A stretch of 10,483 nt of DNA from an uncultured Lachnospiraceae bacterium (lineage in GTDB: Bacteria > Bacillota_A > Clostridia > Lachnospirales > Lachnospiraceae): assembly GCA_905207905.1 (NCBI GenBank), contig CAJLNC010000086.1, positions 1 through 10,483 on the forward strand. Reading direction: 5' to 3'. The stretch's first letter is position 1, and the number at the start of each line of letters is the position of its first letter. The position numbers and the translations under genes are program-made. A model generated the notes under the pieces. That model was not told the DNA's origin. It saw nothing but the letters and a program-made list of their open reading frames with translations, and searched no databases. Of this stretch, positions 1 through 6,193 are shown in pieces.

Positions 1-29
1 CCTCTTTCCCGTTTGCCCGGTTTTACTTT

Positions 30-1241
30 TTAGGCCAGGCGCTGCTCCAGTTCCTTACGGATCTCCTGAATAAATTCCCGGCTGTTTAATACCACAGGAT
101 CCGGGAGGGTCGTGATGGCCGCCAGATCCTTCGTCATTTTACCAGACTCGATCACAGCCACCGTAGCCTCCTCCAGACTGTCTGCAAAGCGCTGCAGATC
201 TGCAAGGCCGTCCAACTCTCCCCTCTTTCTCAAAGCGCCGCTCCAGGCGAATATGGTGGCCACTGAGTTGGTGGAGGTCTCCTCTCCCTTCAGGTGCTTG
301 TAATAATGGCGCTGCACCGTTCCATGGGCAGCCTCATATTCATAGTTGCCTTCCGGAGAAACCAGAACAGAGGTCATCATAGCCAGAGAACCGAAAGCGG
401 AGGAGATCATATCACTCATTACATCTCCATCATAGTTTTTGCAGGCCCAAATAAAGCCCCCCTCGGACTTCATCACCCGGGCCACTGCATCGTCGATCAG
501 AGTGTAGAAATAAGTGATGCCTGCCTGCTCAAATTTTTCTTTATATTCTCTGTCATAAATCTCCTGGAAAATATCCTTAAAGGTATGGTCGTATTTTTTG
601 GAGATGGTGTCCTTGGTAGAAAACCACAGATCCTGCTTCAAATCCAAAGCGTAGGCAAAGCAGCTTCTGGCAAAGCTCTCAATAGAACTGTTTAAATTGT
701 GCATACCCTGAAGCACTCCCGGCCCCTGAAACTCATGAATCAAGGCTCTGGTCTGGGTTCCGTCAGCAGCGGTAAACAACAGCTCTGCCTTTCCCTCCCC
801 CGGAATGATCATCTCCGTATTCTTGTACACATCCCCGTAGGCGTGACGGGCAATGGTGATGGGGTTTTTCCAGGATCTTACGTTGGGTTCGATTCCCCTA
901 ACAGTGATGGGCGTACGGAATACGGTGCCATCCAGAATCGCCCGGATGGTGCCGTTGGGGCTCTTCCACATTTCCTTCAGATCATACTCCTCCATGCGGG
1001 CTGCATTGGGAGTGATGGTGGCACATTTCACTGCCACCCCGTACTTTTTGTTGGCATTGGCTGCGTCCACAGTCACCTGGTCATTAGTCTCATTCCGATG
1101 CTCCAGCCCCAGGTCATAGTACTCTGTCTTAAGCTCTACAAAGGGAAGCAGCAGCTCCTCCTTGATCATTTTCCATAAAATCCGGGTCATTTCATCCCCG
1201 TCCATCTCCACCAGCGGTGTTTTCATCCATATCTTATCCAT
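30..1241 (-). CDS. icd: NADP-type isocitrate dehydrogenase
   Basis: Cytosolic enzyme that oxidatively decarboxylates isocitrate to 2-oxoglutarate with NADP+, supplying 2-oxoglutarate for glutamate synthesis. The protein is 403 residues, the usual size of the homodimeric type II (eukaryote-like) isocitrate dehydrogenases. Substrate residues are visible: KSPNGT at 93-98 (S94, N96), R100, R109 and R132 in the ARHAYGD motif. Their numbering matches human IDH1. K210 and the metal-binding aspartates D250, D273 and D277 fall at the expected offsets, and [10 protein letters not shown] (303-312) is the NADP-binding loop. The family usually reads TSTNPIASIFAW where this protein has [12 protein letters not shown] (322-333), a mild change. 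The ATG at 1241 follows AAGGAGG at a 9-base distance. A terminator separates it from the protease gene upstream, so it is probably its own transcript. The family assignment is secure; the NADP preference is inferred from subfamily. Confidence 0.97.
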   Translation of the reverse strand: MDKIWMKTPLVEMDGDEMTRILWKMIKEELLLPFVELKTEYYDLGLEHRNETNDQVTVDAANANKKYGVAVKCATITPNAARMEEYDLKEMWKSPNGTIRAILDGTVFRTPITVRGIEPNVRSWKNPITIARHAYGDVYKNTEMIIPGEGKAELLFTAADGTQTRALIHEFQGPGVLQGMHNLNSSIESFARSCFAYALDLKQDLWFSTKDTISKKYDHTFKDIFQEIYDREYKEKFEQAGITYFYTLIDDAVARVMKSEGGFIWACKNYDGDVMSDMISSAFGSLAMMTSVLVSPEGNYEYEAAHGTVQRHYYKHLKGEETSTNSVATIFAWSGALRKRGELDGLADLQRFADSLEEATVAVIESGKMTKDLAAITTLPDPVVLNSREFIQEIRKELEQRLA

Positions 1242-1264
1242 TATGCGTATCCTCCTTGACTAAG

Positions 1265-1293
1265 ATTCTACTTCTGCAGGTCTTAAAAAACAA
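1265..1293 (-). promoter_or_regulatory. candidate sigma-A promoter for the isocitrate dehydrogenase gene
   Basis: On the minus strand TTGTTT (1293-1288) is followed by a 17-base spacer and TAGAAT (1270-1265), a 5/6 match to the -10 consensus. The -35 is weak. The -35 box lies partly in the T-run of the terminator that ends the upstream gene, and the predicted start gives a leader of about 15-20 bases before the ATG. Inference from sequence only. Confidence 0.4.
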
Positions 1294-1310
1294 CTCCTGT
1301 TAAAACAGGA
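1285..1310 (-). terminator. intrinsic terminator after the compact S8 protease
   Basis: Read on the minus strand, a perfect 7-bp inverted repeat TCCTGTT/AACAGGA (1310-1304 and 1301-1295, two bases between) is followed after GTTG by six T residues (1290-1285). It lies about 45 bases beyond the protease stop codon and before the isocitrate dehydrogenase gene. The stem is short, so efficiency may be moderate. Confidence 0.65.
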
Positions 1311-1355
1311 ATCTTCTCCGCATACAACTTAACATTTTCCGGTGGATTTGTCCAG

Positions 1356-2246
1356 CTAATCCAAAAGTTTTAATAAATTTATCCTTCCCCATCCCTGCTG
1401 GGATTTTGGAAACCCCAGATCATCGCCTGCCTTTTGCAGACGCATCTTCACTTCCAGATTGGTCAGCCAGGGCTTTTGGGAAAGCAAAAGGCACACAGCT
1501 CCGGACACCACCGGGGTTGCCATGGAGGTGCCGCTCTTTACGCAGTAATAATTGCCTCCGGGCTTCAGATTGCTGCAGGAGGTGATAAAAGTTCCAGGAG
1601 CTGTGATCTCCGGCTTGCATACACAGGAGCAGGTCGGACCTCTCCCAGAAAAATACCGCTGACCTCTTCCCCGCTTTCCCGGCAGATCGCAAAAGCCCAC
1701 AGTGATCACCTTCCTGCTGGTTCCCGGCAAGGTAATGCTCCCCTCCCCCGGCCCCCGGTTTCCTGCTGCCACGATCACTACAAGCCCAGCATCCCACAGC
1801 CGCTCCGCCCAGGAGATCAGAAGCCGTCCCTCTTCCTGCCCCTCCTCCAGAGCCATACCCACCGAAAAATTCACCACCCGGATATTGAATTTTTCCTTAT
1901 TCTTTAGTATCCACTCCATAGCAGCAATCGTATCCTTCAGTTTTCCTGCTCCATGTTGATCCAGCACCTTTAAATGGACCAGGTCTGAACCGGGCGCAAT
2001 TCCTCTGTACTTTCCTGAGGACATCAGGCCGCTTCCGCCTAAAATCCCTGTCACATGACTTCCATGGGAAGCATCGTCATAATAGTACCCCCGGCCTCCC
2101 ACAAAGTCTTTAAAATACACCACCCGGTCTGCATAGTCAGGATGATAGCAGACGCCGGAATCCATCACCGCCGCAGTGACCCCTCTGCCGGTGATTCCTC
2201 TCCGGTGAACCTCATCTGCATGGACAATCTTCCGAACACGATCCAT
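1356..2246 (-). CDS. compact S8 (subtilisin-like) serine protease, probably cytoplasmic
   Basis: Serine endopeptidase of the subtilase family, 296 residues from the chosen start. The triad is complete: D29 in AAVMDSG, H62 in SHGSHVTG, and S241 in KSGTSMATP, with oxyanion-hole N163 in VAAGNRGPG. It has no signal peptide, no membrane segment and essentially no prodomain: the catalytic core starts near residue 20, as in intracellular subtilisins. The open frame extends 65 codons further upstream (to 2441, overlapping the ligase gene). That extension is AT-rich, lysine/arginine/phenylalanine-rich and unlike a propeptide, while the ATG at 2246 has AGGAAA 4 bases upstream, so I took 2246. A small cysteine cluster CSCVC (206-210) sits just before the conserved KPEITAPG. 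It is the last gene of the envelope-related block and is followed by a terminator. The substrate is unknown; cell-wall context does not by itself show one. Confidence 0.92.
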   Translation of the reverse strand: MDRVRKIVHADEVHRRGITGRGVTAAVMDSGVCYHPDYADRVVYFKDFVGGRGYYYDDASHGSHVTGILGGSGLMSSGKYRGIAPGSDLVHLKVLDQHGAGKLKDTIAAMEWILKNKEKFNIRVVNFSVGMALEEGQEEGRLLISWAERLWDAGLVVIVAAGNRGPGEGSITLPGTSRKVITVGFCDLPGKRGRGQRYFSGRGPTCSCVCKPEITAPGTFITSCSNLKPGGNYYCVKSGTSMATPVVSGAVCLLLSQKPWLTNLEVKMRLQKAGDDLGFPKSQQGWGRINLLKLLD

Positions 2247-2412
2247 AACATTTCCTGCCATAAAACATCTCTGTTTATACCTATGCAGAAAAAAGAAGAT
2301 GTTGCAAAATTCCTCCAACGATACCCTTTCGGATGATTTTCCCCGAAAACAAACCTGTTTTCTGAGAAAATCAAACCGAAAATCCACTGGAATTCCTATT
2401 TTGCAGCATCTC
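2247..2412 (-). other. gap between the Mur ligase and the compact protease with two AT-rich direct repeats
   Basis: This 166-base AT-rich stretch is best treated as non-coding if the protease starts at 2246. It contains a direct repeat, GAAAACAAACC (2345-2355) and GAAAATCAAACC (2366-2377) on the plus strand, 21 bases apart, about two helical turns. I see no convincing sigma-A promoter and no terminator, so the protease may be read through from the ligase. Confidence 0.35.
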
Positions 2413-3945
2413 CTAAAAGTTTTTTTCTTGACTCTTATCATATTTGCGAACCGCCTGCCGCATCAGATAAGAATCCGAAGGGTACTCCTTTAACTGTCCC
2501 CGAATATTTTGATATTTTTCGCAGCCCCGGCCAAGCAGCAGGATCAGCGTTCGCTCCGTGCTCTGTCTGGCCAGCTTCATGGCATAGCTTACCGCATCCT
2601 TTCGATCCGGGATGCAAGTACAGCCACAGCCCGTAAGCTCCGTATATTCCCGGATCTCCTCTGCAATTGCATAGGGATCCTCACAGCCCGGATCATCGGT
2701 AGTGATACACACATGGTCAGAAAAAAGTCCTGCTGACAGTCCCAGCTCTCTGCGCCGGTTCAGCGCCTTTCCTCCCGGACAGCCAAAAACAGTGATGATA
2801 TTGGAATACTCCCCATATTCCTGAAACGCAGCATCATACACCTTCTCAAAACTGAGCCAGTTGTGTGCAAAGTCTACAATTCCGCATATCTTCCCATCCT
2901 GACTGCGGTACTCTTCCATCCGCCCCGGCACACTGGTGGAGAGCAGCGCCTCCCGAATACAAGGAACCGGTATTTCATAGACGTAAGCTGCCGCAATGGC
3001 TGCCATAGCATTTTCTATATTAAAACTTCCCCTCATGCCCAGCTCAAAATCCTGGCTGTAGCGGTCGCAGACTACGTGAAACCGGATGCTGTTCTCCAAA
3101 ATCTGTACATTTTCATAGCGGATCATCGCATTCTTGTCTTTTCCAAAAGTAACGATATGCTTAGCCTTTTTGGCTGCCTTCATAATCCGGTCTGCATAGC
3201 TGGCGTCCAGATTCACGCAGGCGGTATCAGACTGGCGGAAAATGGACAGCTTGGAATTAAAATAATCCTCAAAATCAATATGCTCCTTAGGGCTGATATG
3301 ATCTTCAGAGATATTCAGGAAAATTCCTACCTGAAAAGATAACTCCCGCACCCTTTTGTACTTCAGTCCCTGGCTGGACACCTCCATAGTCACATAGGAA
3401 ACTCCTTCCTGTCTGGCTCTGGAAAGCAGTTTGTGAATGGTGGGAGCTTCCGGGGTAGTCATGACCGCATCCTGCCGGTCCCTCCCATCATAGTTGACCA
3501 CCGTAGAGATCAGCCCTGTCTCTTTTCCTCCCTGTTCCCTCTGCCAGCAATCCAGCATGGCTTTCAGATACCAGGCGGTTGTCGTCTTTCCCTTGGTACC
3601 GGTAATTCCGGTGAGTATCGGTTTTCCCGGCTCATAACCGTAGTACACTGCTGAAACCGTTGCCATAGCCTTCCGGATATCTGTGACAATCAGCCCCGGA
3701 AGCTCCTGGCTGGTGGGAAGGACTTCCTCCCCCACATAAGCGGCAGCCCCCAAATCTGCCGCTGACTGCAGATATCCCGGCCGGAAGGCAGCACCCTTAC
3801 AGATAAACAGGGTTCCCCTCCCGGCCTCTCTGGAATCACAGGTAAGACCCTGAATCTCCCCCTGTGGAAAACTGCTCTCCTGATCAATTTTCTTTAACAG
3901 CCCTCTTTGCTCCAACGCTCTGCGCACCTCTTCATACGTCGCCAT
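2413..3945 (-). CDS. divergent MurE-like Mur ligase (UDP-MurNAc peptide synthetase family)
   Basis: Cytoplasmic ATP-dependent amino acid ligase of the Mur family. The order is MurE-like: N-terminal UDP-substrate domain (about 1-100) with TCDSRE, central ATPase with P-loop GTKGKTT (116-122), TTPEAP (163-168), EVSSQG (188-193), NISEDH (211-216) and the carbamoyl-lysine position K232, then PGRME (340-344) leading into the C-terminal domain. The 510 residues fit MurE. The C-terminal signatures are altered: DYAHTP has become DFAHNW (358-363), FGCGGDRD has become FGCPGGKA (387-394), DNPR has become DDPG (417-420), and GKGHE has become GRGCE (472-476). Loss of the DNPR arginine argues against ordinary meso-diaminopimelate addition. 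The ATG at 3945 has GGGAGG 6 bases upstream; a TTG at 3951 touches that site and was rejected. It lies 14 bp downstream of the carboxypeptidase, so the two are surely co-transcribed. A paralogue of housekeeping MurE is likelier than MurE itself. Confidence 0.88.
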   Translation of the reverse strand: MATYEEVRRALEQRGLLKKIDQESSFPQGEIQGLTCDSREAGRGTLFICKGAAFRPGYLQSAADLGAAAYVGEEVLPTSQELPGLIVTDIRKAMATVSAVYYGYEPGKPILTGITGTKGKTTTAWYLKAMLDCWQREQGGKETGLISTVVNYDGRDRQDAVMTTPEAPTIHKLLSRARQEGVSYVTMEVSSQGLKYKRVRELSFQVGIFLNISEDHISPKEHIDFEDYFNSKLSIFRQSDTACVNLDASYADRIMKAAKKAKHIVTFGKDKNAMIRYENVQILENSIRFHVVCDRYSQDFELGMRGSFNIENAMAAIAAAYVYEIPVPCIREALLSTSVPGRMEEYRSQDGKICGIVDFAHNWLSFEKVYDAAFQEYGEYSNIITVFGCPGGKALNRRRELGLSAGLFSDHVCITTDDPGCEDPYAIAEEIREYTELTGCGCTCIPDRKDAVSYAMKLARQSTERTLILLLGRGCEKYQNIRGQLKEYPSDSYLMRQAVRKYDKSQEKNF

Positions 3946-3959
3946 TGCCAACCTCCCAC

Positions 3960-4847
3960 TTAATCCCTCAAATATTCTTCCAGGGTGATTCCCCTTCTTG
4001 TAATCTCTTTCGCTGCATCCAGCCCCACATACCGGAAATGCCAGGGTTCAAAAGTGATGCCTGTAATCTCCTCTTTTCCTTCCGGATACCGTAAGATAAA
4101 TCCGTAATCACTGCAGTTTTCCCGAAGCCACTGGTTTTCCGGAGTATCCAGCTGCCCCCGGTCCAACACCTGATAATCCACGGACACCACATCCACCGCA
4201 AGGCCTGTCTCATGCTCGCTGTATCCTCCAGGCATGGTCTCCAGACTCTCCTTATCGTAGGCCTCCTGCCAGGTAAGCCCGTACTGCTCCATAGCGGTCT
4301 GAATATCTTCCTGAAGAAGCTGATCCTGATACTCCCGGCTCCGATATCCGGAAGCCACCACAAACTCCATTCCAAAGCTGGAACCTTCTGTAAGCATGTC
4401 CCGCAGCGCATCGTACATCTCCTCCGCCACCGCACAGGAACCGTTCTCCAACCAGTGAAGCTGCACCTGATGATCTGCAGGGAGAGGATTGTTCAGGTTC
4501 ACCAAAATCAGAGGATCTGCGGAAATGCCTGCCTTACTGTCACCGCTGTTTATGTAAAGATCCTGGCCATCCAGTGGAGCCGTTTGCCCCACCACCACCT
4601 GGCTGCTTCCCTGATTGTCTGCTTTATCCCTCCCTGCGCCGCCTGTGAAAACGGGCTGATACTTCACTGCGCTTTGACCGATCAGGATCATCCCCAGTAC
4701 CACTGCCACCCCTCCCAGAAGCTGGCACTGGCGTTTTAACCGCCTCAGCCGCTTTTCCTGCTGATACATCTGCCGCTTCTGTTTCAGCAGTGACTGCTCC
4801 GTCACCTGTTTTCCTCTTCCCAGCTCTTCTATATATTCCTGATACAT
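3960..4847 (-). CDS. membrane-anchored D-Ala-D-Ala carboxypeptidase, VanY/DacB type (peptidase M15B)
   Basis: Zinc D,D-carboxypeptidase that removes the terminal D-alanine from peptidoglycan stem pentapeptides outside the membrane. The 295-residue protein has a charged cytoplasmic N-terminus (1-40), one membrane segment (about 41-61, LLGGVAVVLGMILIG), a linker of about 50 residues and a C-terminal LAS-type domain. Signatures are intact: SGYRS (167-171), SEHETGLAVD (210-219) giving zinc ligands H212 and D219, and EPWHF (267-271) giving catalytic E267 and ligand H270. The ATG at 4847 has AGGAG 7 bases upstream. An in-frame ATG at 4895 has no such site and lies in the loop of a terminator-like hairpin, so it was rejected. 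It is followed at 14 bp by the MurE-like ligase. Being VanY-like does not imply glycopeptide resistance: no VanH, VanA-type ligase or VanX is in the window. Confidence 0.93.
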   Translation of the reverse strand: MYQEYIEELGRGKQVTEQSLLKQKRQMYQQEKRLRRLKRQCQLLGGVAVVLGMILIGQSAVKYQPVFTGGAGRDKADNQGSSQVVVGQTAPLDGQDLYINSGDSKAGISADPLILVNLNNPLPADHQVQLHWLENGSCAVAEEMYDALRDMLTEGSSFGMEFVVASGYRSREYQDQLLQEDIQTAMEQYGLTWQEAYDKESLETMPGGYSEHETGLAVDVVSVDYQVLDRGQLDTPENQWLRENCSDYGFILRYPEGKEEITGITFEPWHFRYVGLDAAKEITRRGITLEEYLRD

Positions 4848-4854
4848 GTAACCA

Positions 4855-4859
4855 CTCCT
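4855..4859 (-). promoter_or_regulatory. ribosome binding site that fixes the carboxypeptidase start
   Basis: AGGAG on the minus strand with a 7-base spacer to the ATG at 4847. The alternative upstream ATG at 4895 is preceded by pyrimidine-rich sequence, so this site decides the start. Confidence 0.8.
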
Positions 4860-4871
4860 ATCTATTAGACG

Positions 4872-4909
4872 AAAAATATCCTCTCTTGGTTTCATCTAAA
4901 GAGAGGATA
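4872..4909 (-). terminator. intrinsic terminator between the sensor operon and the carboxypeptidase gene
   Basis: On the minus strand a perfect 11-bp inverted repeat TATCCTCTCTT (4909-4899) and AAGAGAGGATA (4887-4877), with an 11-base loop, is followed directly by TTTTT (4876-4872). It lies about 140 bases beyond the stop of the membrane-protein gene and only 24 bases before the carboxypeptidase start codon. It would stop read-through from the regulator/kinase genes. An attenuator role is possible. Confidence 0.6.
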
Positions 4910-4937
4910 ATCTATGCATGTATCAAATTTTGGTCAA
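4909..4937 (-). promoter_or_regulatory. candidate promoter for the carboxypeptidase-ligase-protease genes
   Basis: On the minus strand TTGACC (4937-4932, 5/6) is followed by 17 bases and TAGATT (4914-4909, 4/6), a fair sigma-A promoter. The same stretch reads AC-N16-CATAGATTA, which fits the sigma-K consensus (AC-N16/17-CATANNNTA). The -10 abuts the terminator hairpin, so RNA started here would lack most of the first hairpin arm and escape that terminator. Confidence 0.5.
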
Positions 4938-4966
4938 ATTTGTATCTAATTTGTATCATTTGTAAA
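4938..4966 (-). repeat. phased GATACAAAT/TTTACAAAT direct repeats next to the -35 box
   Basis: The minus strand carries TTTACAAAT (4966-4958), GATACAAAT (4957-4949) and GATACAAAT (4946-4938), directly followed by the TTGACC -35 box. A fourth GATACA hexamer lies in the promoter spacer (4924-4919). Hexamer starts are 9, 11 and 22 bases apart. OmpR/PhoB-family regulators bind TTNACA-like direct repeats with about 11-bp spacing, so this is a candidate operator for the nearby response regulator. Regulator identity is inferred. Confidence 0.45.
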
Positions 4967-5050
4967 AATTTCAAAAATTTACACAATTATCTGGAAGCCG
5001 ATAGCCAAAATCCATCTTATGTATGCTGCACAGCGCTGCCGAAGCTCTGT

Positions 5051-6190
5051 TCACTGACCGGACATGCCTCCCTGAATCACAGTCACCGGAGGCTCCTGCT
5101 CCTCCACGGACTGCGTCTCTTTTCCGCTGGAGTCATCCGACCGAGCCACTCCCTGTATCGTCTGGGTCTCGTCTGAAACGCCGCCATTCGAAAGAAGCTT
5201 TTCCTGCTCCTCCGCAGTCAGATCATCTTCTCCCAGATCTTGGGTCTCTCCATCCGAAAAGGCTTCCTCTCCAAAAACCAACGGCAGGCCAAGAGCCTCC
5301 TCTGCGGTAACCTGATATTCCTGATACCCATAGGCCTCCCCAATCTGCCCCATAAGGCTGCTCCAGTAATAAGTACCGACGAGAAAAGCAATTCCGGAAC
5401 CGTACCAGTCGTTCTCCACAAAGATCCGATAAGCATGGCCGGTAAAATTTCCATAATCCAGTTCCACTTCCAGCTCCAAAGTTTCTTCCAGCTGCTGTAC
5501 CCTAGCGCTCTGGGCTCCGCAGACAGCGGCAAAATCATATCTGGAGTAATCCTCCTCTTTAAAAACCTCCCCTGCCTTCATAAATTCTTCGTAGGATTCG
5601 TACCCTGCAATCTGGGAAAAATAATCATCCAGGATTTCCCCTATTCCTGAGATGGACACATAGTACAGAAGATCCGACTCCAGATCCATGATCACACTGA
5701 GAATGAGCTCATCATAATCGGTTACCCCCTGTCCACGATAGTGGGGCAGCCAAATCTGAAAGCGAAACACCCCGGTATTCACAGACTGCTCTCCCAGATT
5801 AATCATAATCCCGTCCAGGGAGTAGCCCTGATAATTCATGGCCAACTCCTTCAGCGCCGAGGGCAGCAGGCCGCTTTCTGCCCATAGCTGCACCAGCTTC
5901 GCACAACGTTCCACCTGACTTTCCGGATTAAACACATTGTAGGTGCTGTACTCCCATTCCTGCTCCGATTTTTTTGCCAGAAGCTGCATTTTCCCAGCCA
6001 TATCCAGAGAATCCCTGTTGAGAAACTGTATCTCCTCCCTGGTATTCATAGTCACCTTCCCCAGACTGCCCTCATCCTTCCAGGCATTATACCAATCCGG
6101 CGCAAACCAGGCCAAGAGAATGGTGAGAAGAAGGATCAGAACTCCAAGGCTGTATTCTAATATTAATTTCCAGGGCCTTTTCTTACCCAT
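5051..6190 (-). CDS. single-pass membrane protein of unknown function, linked to the histidine kinase
   Basis: I do not recognise a family. The 379-residue protein has a short basic N-terminus, one membrane segment (about 9-29), and a large domain predicted outside the membrane, rich in tyrosine and acidic residues. Its last 70 or so residues are low-complexity, rich in E, D, S, Q and G, and probably disordered. No lipobox, catalytic motif or known repeat is visible. The chosen ATG at 6190 follows GGGAGGG at 8 bases; a GTG at 6193, immediately after the kinase stop, is the alternative and adds one residue. Translational coupling with the kinase is very likely. Sitting just downstream of a sensor kinase as a single-pass extracytoplasmic protein recalls YycH/YycI beside WalK, but this is positional analogy only; I see no sequence relationship. 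It could modulate the kinase or be a regulated envelope protein. Confidence 0.85.
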   Translation of the reverse strand: MGKKRPWKLILEYSLGVLILLLTILLAWFAPDWYNAWKDEGSLGKVTMNTREEIQFLNRDSLDMAGKMQLLAKKSEQEWEYSTYNVFNPESQVERCAKLVQLWAESGLLPSALKELAMNYQGYSLDGIMINLGEQSVNTGVFRFQIWLPHYRGQGVTDYDELILSVIMDLESDLLYYVSISGIGEILDDYFSQIAGYESYEEFMKAGEVFKEEDYSRYDFAAVCGAQSARVQQLEETLELEVELDYGNFTGHAYRIFVENDWYGSGIAFLVGTYYWSSLMGQIGEAYGYQEYQVTAEEALGLPLVFGEEAFSDGETQDLGEDDLTAEEQEKLLSNGGVSDETQTIQGVARSDDSSGKETQSVEEQEPPVTVIQGGMSGQ

Positions 6191-6193
6191 CAC

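Noticed and set aside
1..29. A terminator after isocitrate dehydrogenase
   Set aside because: The C/G-rich stretch forms only a three-pair stem and no T-run follows on the minus strand before the window ends.
2247..2441. A 65-codon N-terminal extension of the compact protease overlapping the Mur ligase stop
   Set aside because: The extension is AT-rich, lacks signal or propeptide character, has a poor ribosome binding site, and a good one exists for the ATG at 2246.
4848..4895. A 16-codon N-terminal extension of the carboxypeptidase
   Set aside because: Its ATG lies in the loop of a terminator-like hairpin without a ribosome binding site, while the ATG at 4847 has AGGAG at 7 bases.
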